Source: JAIEPX01 sp963725255
GTDB lineage: Bacteria; Pseudomonadota; Gammaproteobacteria; JAIEPX01
NCBI GenBank assembly: GCA_963725255.1
Contig: CAVRXV010000009.1
Span: forward strand, 191,471 to 255,470
Reading direction: 5' to 3'
Length of the DNA: 64,000 bases
Shown here: piece after piece, positions 16,200 through 25,611 of the stretch
Layout: every line of letters starts with the position of its first letter
Numbering within the stretch: the first letter of the stretch is position 1
Notes under the pieces: model-generated
Told to the model about the DNA's origin: nothing
The model's input: the letters and a program-made list of their open reading frames with translations, nothing else
The model's database searches: none
Position numbers and translations under genes: made by a program

Positions 16200-18040
16200 G
16201 AGCTAACCCCTTCATATTCTGGCACAAGCTCCAGAAGTAAGCTCGCCATTTTTTCATCGGCGCCCACATCGATCACAGCTTGTAACTGATTGAATTTAAA
16301 TAATAAATCATCCCAATCTTCCGAGCGATGTTGAGCTTGAAGAATCTTAGGATGATCAGTTGCAGAGAGAGCTTCACTTTCATGAAAGAGCTCCTCAAAC
16401 ATTTTTTCACCGGGGCGTAAGCCCGTGAAGATAATCTCAATGTCTTCACCCGGAACATGTCCTGCCAGTTTGATCATTTGAGTAGCAAGATCAACAATTT
16501 TAATGGATTCACCCATGTCCAACACAAAAATTTCGCCACCCTGCCCCATGATGGTAGCTTGCAGAATCAATTGAGTAGCTTCTGGGATCGTCATAAAATA
16601 GCGCGTGATGTCGGGATGCGTCACAGTAACCGGACCACCCTCTTCAATTTGTCGTTTGAATAGTGGCACGACAGACCCTGCAGAACCAAGCACATTCCCG
16701 AAACGAACGGTGATAAATGCCGTTTTAGAATGCGCATTAAAATTTTGACAAAAAATTTCAGCCGCTCGTTTTGTCGCGCCCATAATATTGGCTGGGTGCA
16801 CTGCTTTATCGGTTGAAATTAACACAAATTTTTTCACACCCGCTCGCACAGCTTCTTCAGCTAAAATTTGTGTCCCCATAATATTATTGCGAATGGCAAC
16901 TCGAATTTGCGGCTCTAACATGGGTACATGTTTATACGCAGCCGCATGAAAAACAATATCGATAGGATGTTCACGAAAAACTCTACTCAAAGCAACTCGA
17001 TCGGTGATGTCTTCTAAAAATAATGCCAGCATTAATTCAGGAAACGCTGCAGTAATCGCTAAACGAAGTTCGTAGAGTTGATGTTCATTTTGATCGACGA
17101 CAATCAATATTTTGGGTTTTAACACAGCAATTTGCCGACAAAGTTCAGATCCAATGGACCCTGCTCCACCCGTTACTAAAATACTTTTTCCCGAGATACC
17201 TGCCGTTATTTTTTCCCAATCCAGTTTCACAGGATCTCTTCCCAATAAATCTTCTATAGAAACTTGACGTAGCGCATCTACCAACACACGTCCTTCTGTT
17301 AAATCATTCACACTCGGTAATGTACGGTAATCAACGTGTGCTTGTTCACATAATTTCACGACACGACGCATAATTTCAGCTTTAACAGAGGGCATTGCAA
17401 TAATCACTAGTTCTATTGCATAAAGCCGTACAACTTGTGGAATATCATCTAAAGGTCCTACGACGCGCACACCTTGAATTTCTTTACCACGATTTTGAAT
17501 TTTGTCATCGACAAAGGCTGCTGGTTGATAATCGTGATGACGGCGCAGCAAATCTCGGACTAAATTTTCACCCGCTTCACCTGCTCCAACAATTAATACG
17601 CGTTTACCTTTACTAAAATAATCATAATCTTTAAACCAGCGAAAAACAAAACGAGAGCCCCCCAGAAACACGATCAACAACAATCCGTATAAAAAAGGAA
17701 CGGACCGTGGAATAGCTTCCAGGCGGTTAATCAGAAACAAGCCAATGCTGCTAAGTAAAACACCCGCAACGGACACTTTTAGGATGCGCATCAGATCTGG
17801 CATAGAAGCAAAACGCCAAACACCACGATAAAGTCCAAAGCCCCAATAGACAGCGATTTGCAAAGAGATGACGACTGGCAATGCGGCCAACGCTGCTCGC
17901 CAAAATTCGGTAGGAATAGTATCTAAATTAAATCGAAGCCAATAAGCGCCTAACCATGCGATAGGGATGGCAATGACGTCATGGACGAAAACGGTCATGC
18001 CATGTCGTAATCGAGCTAGTATTGTGTTTAATCGCTTCAT
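16196..18040 (-). CDS. WbpM/FlaA1/CapD-type membrane nucleotide-sugar 4,6-dehydratase
   Basis: Predicted UDP-GlcNAc 4,6-dehydratase (C6 dehydratase) that begins synthesis of 2,4-dideoxy-diamino or QuiNAc-type sugars. Residues ~1-135 hold four membrane helices, residues ~140-250 a first Rossmann domain (RVLIVGAGEAGENLVRDLL) and residues ~280-600 the dehydratase domain (ILVTGGAGSIGSELCRQI). The active site reads ISTDKAVHPANIMGATKRAAE, with Met in the place of the usual catalytic Tyr, the mark of large WbpM-type enzymes. 614 residues is the normal size. It precedes ugd with a 4-bp overlap. The exact sugar product is inferred, not proven. Confidence 0.9.
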   Translation of the reverse strand: MKRLNTILARLRHGMTVFVHDVIAIPIAWLGAYWLRFNLDTIPTEFWRAALAALPVVISLQIAVYWGFGLYRGVWRFASMPDLMRILKVSVAGVLLSSIGLFLINRLEAIPRSVPFLYGLLLIVFLGGSRFVFRWFKDYDYFSKGKRVLIVGAGEAGENLVRDLLRRHHDYQPAAFVDDKIQNRGKEIQGVRVVGPLDDIPQVVRLYAIELVIIAMPSVKAEIMRRVVKLCEQAHVDYRTLPSVNDLTEGRVLVDALRQVSIEDLLGRDPVKLDWEKITAGISGKSILVTGGAGSIGSELCRQIAVLKPKILIVVDQNEHQLYELRLAITAAFPELMLALFLEDITDRVALSRVFREHPIDIVFHAAAYKHVPMLEPQIRVAIRNNIMGTQILAEEAVRAGVKKFVLISTDKAVHPANIMGATKRAAEIFCQNFNAHSKTAFITVRFGNVLGSAGSVVPLFKRQIEEGGPVTVTHPDITRYFMTIPEATQLILQATIMGQGGEIFVLDMGESIKIVDLATQMIKLAGHVPGEDIEIIFTGLRPGEKMFEELFHESEALSATDHPKILQAQHRSEDWDDLLFKFNQLQAVIDVGADEKMASLLLELVPEYEGVSS

Positions 18041-18128
18041 AGGCCTATGGTCACAAAGAAGGGTGACAGGGTCAAGGGGAATGGCGCCCTTTCTATGCTA
18101 AACTTAACAAGTCATAGTAAGGATCAAG

Positions 18129-21083
18129 TTGAGACACATGGATAGGGATAGAAAGCGATTACTTAAAGCCTGTATCATCAGAGCCTTTGGCGCGTGTTTG
18201 GTCGTGTCAACAGATACCTATGTGTATATGTTGTTTTTATCGACGTATCCCAATAGTTACATCCCCTATTTATATTTAACGCTGGGTCTATTTATCTACA
18301 GCGCTATGCGACTCACTCAACCCTATCTGAATCGCAACTTAACAAAATTCATGGAAGTGAGTCATCTTATCTTTATCGTACTATTGAGTTCTTTTATTTT
18401 TTTATCACATAGCGGGTGGCATTGGGCCGCATTTATTATTGCAATAGGTGTTTTAACAACCGTTGCAATGAGCAATACAACAGATTGGATTGTAGTACAA
18501 TCCATGTTCAATTTGCGTGAGTTTAAGTCCATTAGCAAATGGATTCTCATCACCTCTACCATTGCAGTGATATTGATCGGTATTCTGATACCTGCGCTTC
18601 TTACCGTTTTACCAGCCAGCATCGTTCTGATGATTTCTATTGGACTGATTGTAGGCGCTCTCCTCACTGAAAAGTTGATGCATACTCCAAAACAAATTGT
18701 CGAATTGCCTCGAACTCATCACACTTCTTCGCCTGCTCAAAAAGAACCTTTATATCTCTACACATTCTTCGTCCTGCTAATCATGTTGCAACTGTTTATT
18801 TTTTCTGACTTCACGTTCAAAAGCCAATTGGCTATTCATTATGATAAAACTACCATTGGACAATTTTTAGCGCCTTTCTTTGCAATTACTAATTGCATCA
18901 CCATCACGACACAAATGTTTATAGCACCATTAATCTTACGACGATTTGGTGTTATAGGTCTGATCATGATTTGCCCTATTTTATTTATAAGTGCTGCAAT
19001 TATTTTGTTTATATATCCCAGCATGTGGTCTGCTACCATCATGGCCGCTTCAGCGAATGTCTTGCGATATAGCTTTTTCACTGCGGGAAGCCAAATGATT
19101 TACAACGTTTACCCCCCATCAGTCCGAAATCTTACGCAATATCAAATGCAAAGTTTTGGACGTGGGTTAGGTGTTGCATTAGGTGGTCTTGCTTTAATCT
19201 TTCTAGGTTTTTGGGGAGCTAACTTACGAGAAGTCTCTGCTGGTATTATTTTTATGTCACTACTGATGATTTATGTCACAACACAATTGAGTAAAAGTTA
19301 TTTCAACACTCTTAAAACTGCCATCAATTTACACCGATTTGATACTGATTATTTGAGCTCTGAAACCACTGATGAGCATATGATATTAACCACCGCCAAT
19401 AAGGCTCTAAATGAACAATCAGAAGATGTATTACTATTTGGTTTATCCTTATTACGCAAGATAAAACTTAAAATTGTGCCTGAAGGTGTTAAAAACGCTT
19501 TATTTTCAGAGTACCCCTTAGTTGAAATGGCCGCCATTAATGTGATTCAAGCTTCAGACGATGAGCACGTTGTGCCTCTTTTAATGAGGAAATTAAATTC
19601 AGAAAAAAGCCCTCGTGCCATAGAAGCACTCGTTGAGGCGATTATACATTTTTCGGCAGATTATTTGCTTCCATACGCAGTTGCTGGAATTAATAGTGAT
19701 GAACCTGCTATCAAAGCCGCCGCTGTTTCTGTATTCTTGAAATCGGGCACACAAGAACAAATTAATAAAGCTAATAATGAATTAAAAATGATGGTTAATC
19801 ATCCTGATCCCAGATATCGTTATTGCGCAGCTAGCATCTTAGAAAATGTCAACGTAGAGAACAGAAAGGAGTACATCTTTAATTTACTTAACGACTCAGA
19901 ACATGATGTTGCAGAAAGTGCATTAATAGCGTCTAGCTTAAAACCCGATGATAAAATTATTAAATCACTGATTAATAAGCTAAAAGATAGAACTCTTACG
20001 TATTCAGCGGGTAACGCATTAGTCAGAATAGGTGAACCAACGATACCGATGTTAATTGATTTTATCCATCAAGAAAAAAGTCTTTATGCTGCAAACACGG
20101 CAATAATACTACTCTCAAAATATTCTCAACCAGATGCCGAAGAAGCTCTACTTGCTCTTCTAAAAACTGATAATGCAGCCATTTTAGAAATGTGCGCCAC
20201 TAGTTTAGCCTATAGAACGAGACATTTTTCATTATCACCCTCAGCGCTCGTTGTAATTTGCTCTAAAATTTTTCAAGAAGTTGAGAGAATACTAGTACTC
20301 AATCAAAGTCAATCTTATTATGAAGACCCCGATATTCAAAATGAAATTAAATGGCGAGTTTACCATTCAAAAAAGCAGTATCTTCATTTTTTAGCGGCAA
20401 GCATCGGTTCATCAATAATATTACAATTAATTCCAACTTTACTAAAAAACAATCGCTCATCAACTGCTTATAGTAGCGCTGTCGAATTGCTGGAATTATG
20501 TGTTAAAGATCAAAACCTCAAAAATACTATTTCACTTGCATTAGAAAATTTAAAATCAACAGTGAAAGCAAAACCATTAACTGATGAATATATGGATACT
20601 TGGCTTAAACAAGTGTTTGATTTCAAAAAAGGACTTTTAGAAGGAGATACCATGAGTGAAATTATTGGAAATATACTGGTTTTACGCAAAGTTGCGCTCT
20701 TTGCAACTTTATCAGCAGAACTCTTGCAAACAATTTCAACTATTTTAGAACAGCAAAATATTGCTGCAAATGAAGTGTTATTTAAACAAGGTGACATCGG
20801 CGATGGCCTTTACATTGTTGCAAAAGGTAGTGTTAATATTATTCAAAATGAGAAATTAATCAAGGTATGCGGTGAGGATTCTTTCTTTGGGGAACTCGCA
20901 TTACTTGATGACGAACCCAGAGCTGCATCTGCTATTGCCGCAGAAGATAGTAAGTTATTTTTCATCGAAAAAAGTGAGTTTAATCGTTTGACTGACGAAG
21001 TTCCCGATATTTTAAGAGCCGTAACAAAGGCTGTACTTGGATATTTACGTCATCCTACCGCCGTTTCAAATCCGCCGCATTAA
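18129..21083 (+). CDS. Transporter-like membrane domain fused to HEAT repeats and a cyclic nucleotide-binding domain
   Basis: A 984-residue fusion. Residues ~1-420 contain about ten to twelve membrane helices resembling an MFS or ATP/ADP-translocase-like (NTT) fold; there is FGRGLGVALGGLALIFLG near the end of this part. Residues ~430-800 are helical repeats of HEAT/armadillo type (LVEMAAINVIQASDDEHVVPLL, VEAIIHF, AAAVSVFLKSGT), and residues ~855-975 form a cNMP-binding domain with GDIGDGLYIVAKGSVNI and a phosphate-binding cassette FFGELALLDDEPRAAS whose Arg is intact. The start is TTG 18129 (AAGGA 5 nt upstream) or ATG 18138. It is divergent from the polysaccharide operon. Substrate unknown; cAMP control is inferred from the cassette. 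Confidence 0.75.
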   Translation: MRHMDRDRKRLLKACIIRAFGACLVVSTDTYVYMLFLSTYPNSYIPYLYLTLGLFIYSAMRLTQPYLNRNLTKFMEVSHLIFIVLLSSFIFLSHSGWHWAAFIIAIGVLTTVAMSNTTDWIVVQSMFNLREFKSISKWILITSTIAVILIGILIPALLTVLPASIVLMISIGLIVGALLTEKLMHTPKQIVELPRTHHTSSPAQKEPLYLYTFFVLLIMLQLFIFSDFTFKSQLAIHYDKTTIGQFLAPFFAITNCITITTQMFIAPLILRRFGVIGLIMICPILFISAAIILFIYPSMWSATIMAASANVLRYSFFTAGSQMIYNVYPPSVRNLTQYQMQSFGRGLGVALGGLALIFLGFWGANLREVSAGIIFMSLLMIYVTTQLSKSYFNTLKTAINLHRFDTDYLSSETTDEHMILTTANKALNEQSEDVLLFGLSLLRKIKLKIVPEGVKNALFSEYPLVEMAAINVIQASDDEHVVPLLMRKLNSEKSPRAIEALVEAIIHFSADYLLPYAVAGINSDEPAIKAAAVSVFLKSGTQEQINKANNELKMMVNHPDPRYRYCAASILENVNVENRKEYIFNLLNDSEHDVAESALIASSLKPDDKIIKSLINKLKDRTLTYSAGNALVRIGEPTIPMLIDFIHQEKSLYAANTAIILLSKYSQPDAEEALLALLKTDNAAILEMCATSLAYRTRHFSLSPSALVVICSKIFQEVERILVLNQSQSYYEDPDIQNEIKWRVYHSKKQYLHFLAASIGSSIILQLIPTLLKNNRSSTAYSSAVELLELCVKDQNLKNTISLALENLKSTVKAKPLTDEYMDTWLKQVFDFKKGLLEGDTMSEIIGNILVLRKVALFATLSAELLQTISTILEQQNIAANEVLFKQGDIGDGLYIVAKGSVNIIQNEKLIKVCGEDSFFGELALLDDEPRAASAIAAEDSKLFFIEKSEFNRLTDEVPDILRAVTKAVLGYLRHPTAVSNPPH

Positions 21084-21098
21084 AAAAAACCGTGATGT

Positions 21099-22205
21099 TT
21101 ATACTGTAGCAAGCTCAACAGCATTGATTAAAGCGTTGACAATTTTATCTTGATCACCATGTGATAAATAAGGATGAAATGGTAAACTCAACACTTTATT
21201 AGCTGCATTTTCCGCATTTTTCAAATGCTTCACATTCGGATATTCATCAACAAAAATCGGCTGTAAATGTAAAGGTACCGGATAATGCACTGCCGTTGGA
21301 ATACCCTGTTCGTGCAATATTTTTTGAATTCGATCGCGATCTTCCACTTGAATTGTATACTGGGCGTACGCGCTAAAATTTCCTGGTGCAATGTAAGGAG
21401 CCGCAATATGCGGTTCCAGTAACTGATCATATCGTGCCGCAATAGCCGCGCGCTTTTCTAATTCATCAGGAAAAATAGCCAATTTTGAAAGAAGAATCGC
21501 AGCTTGCAATGTATCAAAGCGGCCATTCAGTCCTAACCTGACATGATGATAACGCGAACGTTGTCCATGATGTCGAATTACTCGCATTTGATCGGCATAA
21601 TTATCATCACTCGTAAAACATGCACCACCTTCTCCATAACAACCAAGAGGTTTTGCAGGGAAAAAACTAGTAATGCTAATCTGTCCAAAACTGCCAGACC
21701 GTTTATTGTTTTGACTTGCGCCAAAACTCTGTGCAGCATCTTCAATAAGCAATATATTATTATCTTTAGCAATCTTTTCAATAATAGAATAATCAGCACA
21801 TTGTCCGTATAAATTTACTGGTAAAATCACTTTAGTTTTTGATGTTATCGCAGTAGCTAATTTATTAGGGTCGATATTATAAGTGCGCGGATCAATATCA
21901 ACAAAAACCGCTTTAGCTCCGAGCATTTTTACCATTGAAGCAGTTGCAACAAAAGTAAAGGGCGTGGTAATAACTTCATCATCTGGCCCAACGTCCATTG
22001 CCATCAGTGCAATTAACAGAGCATCGGTTGCACTGGCTACAGTGACACAGTGCTTCACGCCGGCAAATTCAGCAAGTTGTTTTTCAACCTCCTCAACTTC
22101 TGGGCCTAATATAAATTGACCGTGCTCAAAGACAGCGTCCATTCGAGCACGCACATCGTCAGCCACTCGAAGATATTGTGTTTTTAGATCTATAAACTGC
22201 ATCAC
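21099..22205 (-). CDS. DegT/DnrJ/EryC1/StrS-family sugar aminotransferase
   Basis: PLP-dependent aminotransferase acting on a nucleotide-linked 3- or 4-keto sugar. The signature is complete: ATDALLIALMAMDVGPDDEVITTPFTF, then DAAQSFGASQ, and the PLP-lysine segment SFFPAKPLGCYGEGGA. 368 residues, normal length. WbpE-like (UDP-3-oxo-glucuronate) aminotransferases share the opening MQFIDLKTQY and would fit ugd, which supplies UDP-glucuronate, but the 4-keto product of the WbpM-type enzyme is an alternative substrate. Start at ATG 22205 or 22202. It ends 15 bp from the convergent cNMP fusion gene. Confidence 0.88.
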   Translation of the reverse strand: MMQFIDLKTQYLRVADDVRARMDAVFEHGQFILGPEVEEVEKQLAEFAGVKHCVTVASATDALLIALMAMDVGPDDEVITTPFTFVATASMVKMLGAKAVFVDIDPRTYNIDPNKLATAITSKTKVILPVNLYGQCADYSIIEKIAKDNNILLIEDAAQSFGASQNNKRSGSFGQISITSFFPAKPLGCYGEGGACFTSDDNYADQMRVIRHHGQRSRYHHVRLGLNGRFDTLQAAILLSKLAIFPDELEKRAAIAARYDQLLEPHIAAPYIAPGNFSAYAQYTIQVEDRDRIQKILHEQGIPTAVHYPVPLHLQPIFVDEYPNVKHLKNAENAANKVLSLPFHPYLSHGDQDKIVNALINAVELATV

Positions 22206-22317
22206 GATAGGTTACACCTTTTTAGTAGACATATTGATAGGAAATCACCGGCGGCAGTATATATGATCAAGTGAGGTTATGAAAGTATGTAACTATTCTA
22301 GCCAAGGTGCTGAATGG

Positions 22318-23046
22318 TTACGAAACGTCCGTAGTTTCATGGTGTTGATTAGCAGCACGTTGCAAAAGGTATTCTTTGTAGGAGTTAACGAGCCACAAAT
22401 CAAACTCACTATCGACGTCAATTGATCGTTCGCGAGGCATCACATAACCGGTCGTTTCATCGGTCACAAATGTCTGCTCTCGCAATAACCATGGAATCTC
22501 AGCCACAGCAATAGCGCCATTAGGCACAAAACAGGCTTCACCATGGTGACTCGGCAATGAAAATTGACCTGGTATTGTCGGAACTAACGCACTAATGCCT
22601 GATAACGTATAACCATTGCACTCTCCGTAAGTTGGCTCTGTCAAACTAATGCAGGCTTTTGCATGATTGTTCACACAGGTGAAAATTGCATTATCGATAT
22701 CCTCAGTAGTTCTTAATGGAGATGAGGGTGGTAAAACAACAATAAAATCATATCCAGGCGTCATCTCAATCGCATGCGTAATGGCATTGATCAGGGGTGT
22801 TGTAGCCTGCGCTAAGTGCTTAGGACGCAAAAATGGAACATCACATCCATGATTTTTCGCTTCTTGAATAATTAATAAGTCATCGGAAGATAAAATAAGT
22901 TGATCAATATATCGAGATTTCTGGGCAACATGTATCGTCCAAGCTAATAATGATCGCCCCGCGACTTTCCGTAAGTGCTTCCCTGGGACTTTCCTTGATT
23001 GTCCGCGCGCAGCAATAACCGCCAGTACTTTATATCCTTGTAACAT
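22318..23046 (-). CDS. Acylneuraminate cytidylyltransferase family (CMP-sugar synthetase)
   Basis: Predicted activator of a nonulosonic acid (sialic, legionaminic or pseudaminic type) as CMP-sugar. The CTP-binding N-terminus is VLAVIAARGQSRKVPGKHLRKVAGRSLLAWTI; SSDDLLIIQEAKNHG and VVLPPSSPLRTTEDIDNAI are the second and third family motifs. It is 242 residues long, similar to NeuA/PseF catalytic domains. It belongs to the same minus-strand glycan block as the DegT and PglD/NeuD-like genes. Which sugar it activates cannot be decided because no condensing enzyme (NeuB/PseI) lies in the window. Confidence 0.82.
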   Translation of the reverse strand: MLQGYKVLAVIAARGQSRKVPGKHLRKVAGRSLLAWTIHVAQKSRYIDQLILSSDDLLIIQEAKNHGCDVPFLRPKHLAQATTPLINAITHAIEMTPGYDFIVVLPPSSPLRTTEDIDNAIFTCVNNHAKACISLTEPTYGECNGYTLSGISALVPTIPGQFSLPSHHGEACFVPNGAIAVAEIPWLLREQTFVTDETTGYVMPRERSIDVDSEFDLWLVNSYKEYLLQRAANQHHETTDVS

Positions 23047-23267
23047 ACTGTATACCTATAATAATAATTTCCTGAGTTCCATCCCATTCTGTTATCTATT
23101 AAACAGTCTAGACCGTAGTAAACTTTAAAATGAATTAAAAGTCAACACCCCGGATCAAGTACGATTTCAAAAAAAATTTTGGGATGATGAAGTGGGTGAA
23201 GAGGTCAAATCTTGACAATCACCAGAGTTGGAATTGTATAAATTAGGACAGTAGAGAATCAATACCT

Positions 23268-23354
23268 CAGCATCTCCCGGTTAAGTATTTTTTGGGTGTT
23301 TTAGTCACTCAATACCATGTATTCATGGCTGTTGATTTTAAAACCGGGAGATAC
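23268..23354. repeat. R5 inverted repeat (CCGGGAGAT motif)
   Basis: CATCTCCCGGTT (23271-23282) pairs with AACCGGGAGAT (23342-23352). The motif TTAACCGGGAGATGCTG recurs at 38561-38577 and, diverged, at 55302-55318. Position and size suggest a small mobile or structural element; function unknown. Confidence 0.45.
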
Positions 23355-23368
23355 TTCCTTTCATATAT

Positions 23369-23400
23369 TTAGGGGAGAGAATCACGATTCTCTCCCCTAA
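23369..23400. repeat. Perfect 15-bp palindrome, possible terminator
   Basis: TTAGGGGAGAGAATC and its exact reverse complement are separated by 2 nt. A strong hairpin forms on either strand between two minus-strand glycan genes, but there is no following T-run, so calling it an intrinsic terminator is uncertain. The rest of 23047-23439 shows no gene. Confidence 0.5.
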
Positions 23401-23439
23401 AACCCCTCATCGCGAAACGAAAATCTTTTTAACTTAATG

Positions 23440-24078
23440 TTAACCAATTCGTCGAACAGGGACTCCCACCATTCGATGTTTTGCAGGAACGTCTTTAGTC
23501 ACCACAGAACCAGCACCTATAACAGCATCCCGGCCAATGGTGACGCCCTGAATCACAACAGCACCTGCGCCAATGAATGCGCCTGAACCTACACTCACGG
23601 CTCCACAAATGATAGCACCCGGAGCTATGTGCGCATGTGCACCAATATTGCAATCGTGATCAATGATCGCTGACATATTAATAAGAGCATTTTTAGCGAT
23701 GTGCACACCAGGCATAAGCTTAGCGCCCGCCATGACTAACACACCTTGCGCAATTCCAACTTCTTCAGAAATGACGGCACTAGGATGAATAAGCGTTTCA
23801 AATAGATATCCCGCTTTAGAAAAGTGTTCATAAATTTCTTTACGACGATTGGAAGTCCCAATAGTAACAAGCCCATTCACGAGTCGCACTTCACGCGGTG
23901 TATATTTAAAAATATCATCATCGAGACCAATAACTTTTTCACTCATGATTTCTGTACCATTGAGGCCCTTATTAAGCCCAGTACATCCAATGATTTGGCG
24001 GTTGGATTGATGTAACATATCGATCAAAGCTTTAGAATGTCCGCCTGCACCTATGACTATGACGGGTAATTGATTCAT
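23440..24078 (-). CDS. PglD/NeuD-family sugar O- or N-acyltransferase
   Basis: Acetyltransferase of the sialic-acid NeuD / bacillosamine PglD family: an N-terminal Rossmann-like domain (PVIVIGAGGHSKALIDML) and a C-terminal left-handed beta-helix of hexapeptide repeats (LINMSAIIDHDCNIGAHAHI, GAIICGAVSVGSGAFIGAGAVV). The catalytic His is in IDHDC. 212 residues, full length. With the WbpM-type dehydratase and DegT aminotransferase it could complete a diacetamido-dideoxy sugar (dehydratase, aminotransferase, acetyltransferase); this pathway is inferred from the neighbourhood. Confidence 0.88.
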   Translation of the reverse strand: MNQLPVIVIGAGGHSKALIDMLHQSNRQIIGCTGLNKGLNGTEIMSEKVIGLDDDIFKYTPREVRLVNGLVTIGTSNRRKEIYEHFSKAGYLFETLIHPSAVISEEVGIAQGVLVMAGAKLMPGVHIAKNALINMSAIIDHDCNIGAHAHIAPGAIICGAVSVGSGAFIGAGAVVIQGVTIGRDAVIGAGSVVTKDVPAKHRMVGVPVRRIG

Positions 24079-24221
24079 AACGCTCCCTAATAACGATAAC
24101 CCTAGATTCTCTCTCTAAAGCCTAGGTGTTGTAATGCTGGCTGTCAAGGCAGGATCTGTCTATAATTAAACCTGGATCCCATCTGGGGATCACCCTTTCT
24201 TTCAGATTACACGGAGCAAGT

Positions 24222-25589
24222 ATGGATTTGACCACATTAACTGCACTGTCACCCATTGATGGTCGTTATGCTGATAAAGTGAATGATCTTAGAAAAATAT
24301 TCAGTGAATTTGGCTTAATTCGCCATAGAACCATTGTTGAATTACGTTGGCTCCAAGCATTGGCCGATAATCCATCGGTTAATGAAGTCCCTCCTTTTTC
24401 CGAAGATTCATTGGAATTTTTAAATGCTCTCATTACTAATTTTTCTGAAGCAGACGCTGAACGGGTAAAAGAAATCGAAAAAACAACTCAACATGATGTA
24501 AAAGCTGTGGAATATTTTATTAAGGATAAAATTAAACATCACAAAATTCTTAACCCATTAAACGAATTTGTTCACTTCGCTTGCACGTCGGAAGATATTA
24601 ATAATATTGCTTATGCTTTAATGTTAAAAGAAGCAAAAGATAATATCCTTCTTCCAGCATTTGATCAGCTAATTTCTAGATTACGTTCCGTCACTCAAGA
24701 AACTGCAGAATTACCAATGCTCGCACGCACACATGGTCAACCGGCTAGCCCAACAACACTTGGAAAAGAAATTGCCGTTTTTATTTCGCGATTAACACGT
24801 CAAATTGATTTGTATAAAAAAATTCCGATTTACGCAAAATTCAATGGGGCTGTAGGAAATTTTAATGCGCATGTTGTTGCGTATCCAGAAGTAAAATGGC
24901 TTCAGTGGACTCAACAATTTATTCAAGATCTGGGTTTAACACCCAATATTTACACGACACAGATCGAGTCTCACGATGCGATTGCAGAGAGTTTTCACTG
25001 TATTTCTCGAATCAATACGATTTTAATTGGTTTTTGCCGAGATATGTGGGGTTATATTAGTTTAGGATATTTTACACAACAAACAGTTCAAGAAGAGGTT
25101 GGCTCTTCTACAATGCCACATAAAGTGAATCCAATTGATTTTGAAAATGCTGAGGGCAATTTAGGTTTGGCAAATGCGTTGTTAGAGCACATGGCAGAGA
25201 AGCTTCCGATTTCTCGTTGGCAGCGTGATTTAAGTGATTCTACAGTCATGCGAAATATGGGAATCGGTATTGCACATTCTGTGATTGCTTATCAATCTAT
25301 TGTTAAGGGTTTAAGTCGATTATCGCCGAATGTTGAACGTTTAGATGAGGATCTTGAGAATAATTGGGAAGTGTTGTCCGAGGCGATTCAAACGGTAATG
25401 CGACGTTATGGTGTGGATGAGCCGTATGAAAAATTAAAAGGTCTGACGCGTGGTCAGCGAATTAATCGAGTTGAGTTGCAAGAATTTATTAGTTCGTTGA
25501 CAATTCCAGAGTCTGTAAAAGAAGAGTTGTTAAATTTAACGCCGCAAAAATATCTTGGACTCGCTGTGCAGCTCGCTAAAAAAATCTAA
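24222..25589 (+). CDS. purB: Adenylosuccinate lyase
   Basis: Cleaves SAICAR and adenylosuccinate in purine and AMP synthesis. It is 455 residues long, and resembles gammaproteobacterial PurB from its first residues (MDLTTLTALSPIDGRYADKV). The fumarase/lyase superfamily signature is GSSTMPHKVNPIDFE, and the catalytic histidine region is ARTHGQPASPTTLGKE. GGAG precedes ATG 24222. Single gene; a repeat-rich accessory region begins right after it. Confidence 0.97.
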   Translation: MDLTTLTALSPIDGRYADKVNDLRKIFSEFGLIRHRTIVELRWLQALADNPSVNEVPPFSEDSLEFLNALITNFSEADAERVKEIEKTTQHDVKAVEYFIKDKIKHHKILNPLNEFVHFACTSEDINNIAYALMLKEAKDNILLPAFDQLISRLRSVTQETAELPMLARTHGQPASPTTLGKEIAVFISRLTRQIDLYKKIPIYAKFNGAVGNFNAHVVAYPEVKWLQWTQQFIQDLGLTPNIYTTQIESHDAIAESFHCISRINTILIGFCRDMWGYISLGYFTQQTVQEEVGSSTMPHKVNPIDFENAEGNLGLANALLEHMAEKLPISRWQRDLSDSTVMRNMGIGIAHSVIAYQSIVKGLSRLSPNVERLDEDLENNWEVLSEAIQTVMRRYGVDEPYEKLKGLTRGQRINRVELQEFISSLTIPESVKEELLNLTPQKYLGLAVQLAKKI

Positions 25590-25611
25590 CTCTCGCCGCA
25601 CGAATAAACAT

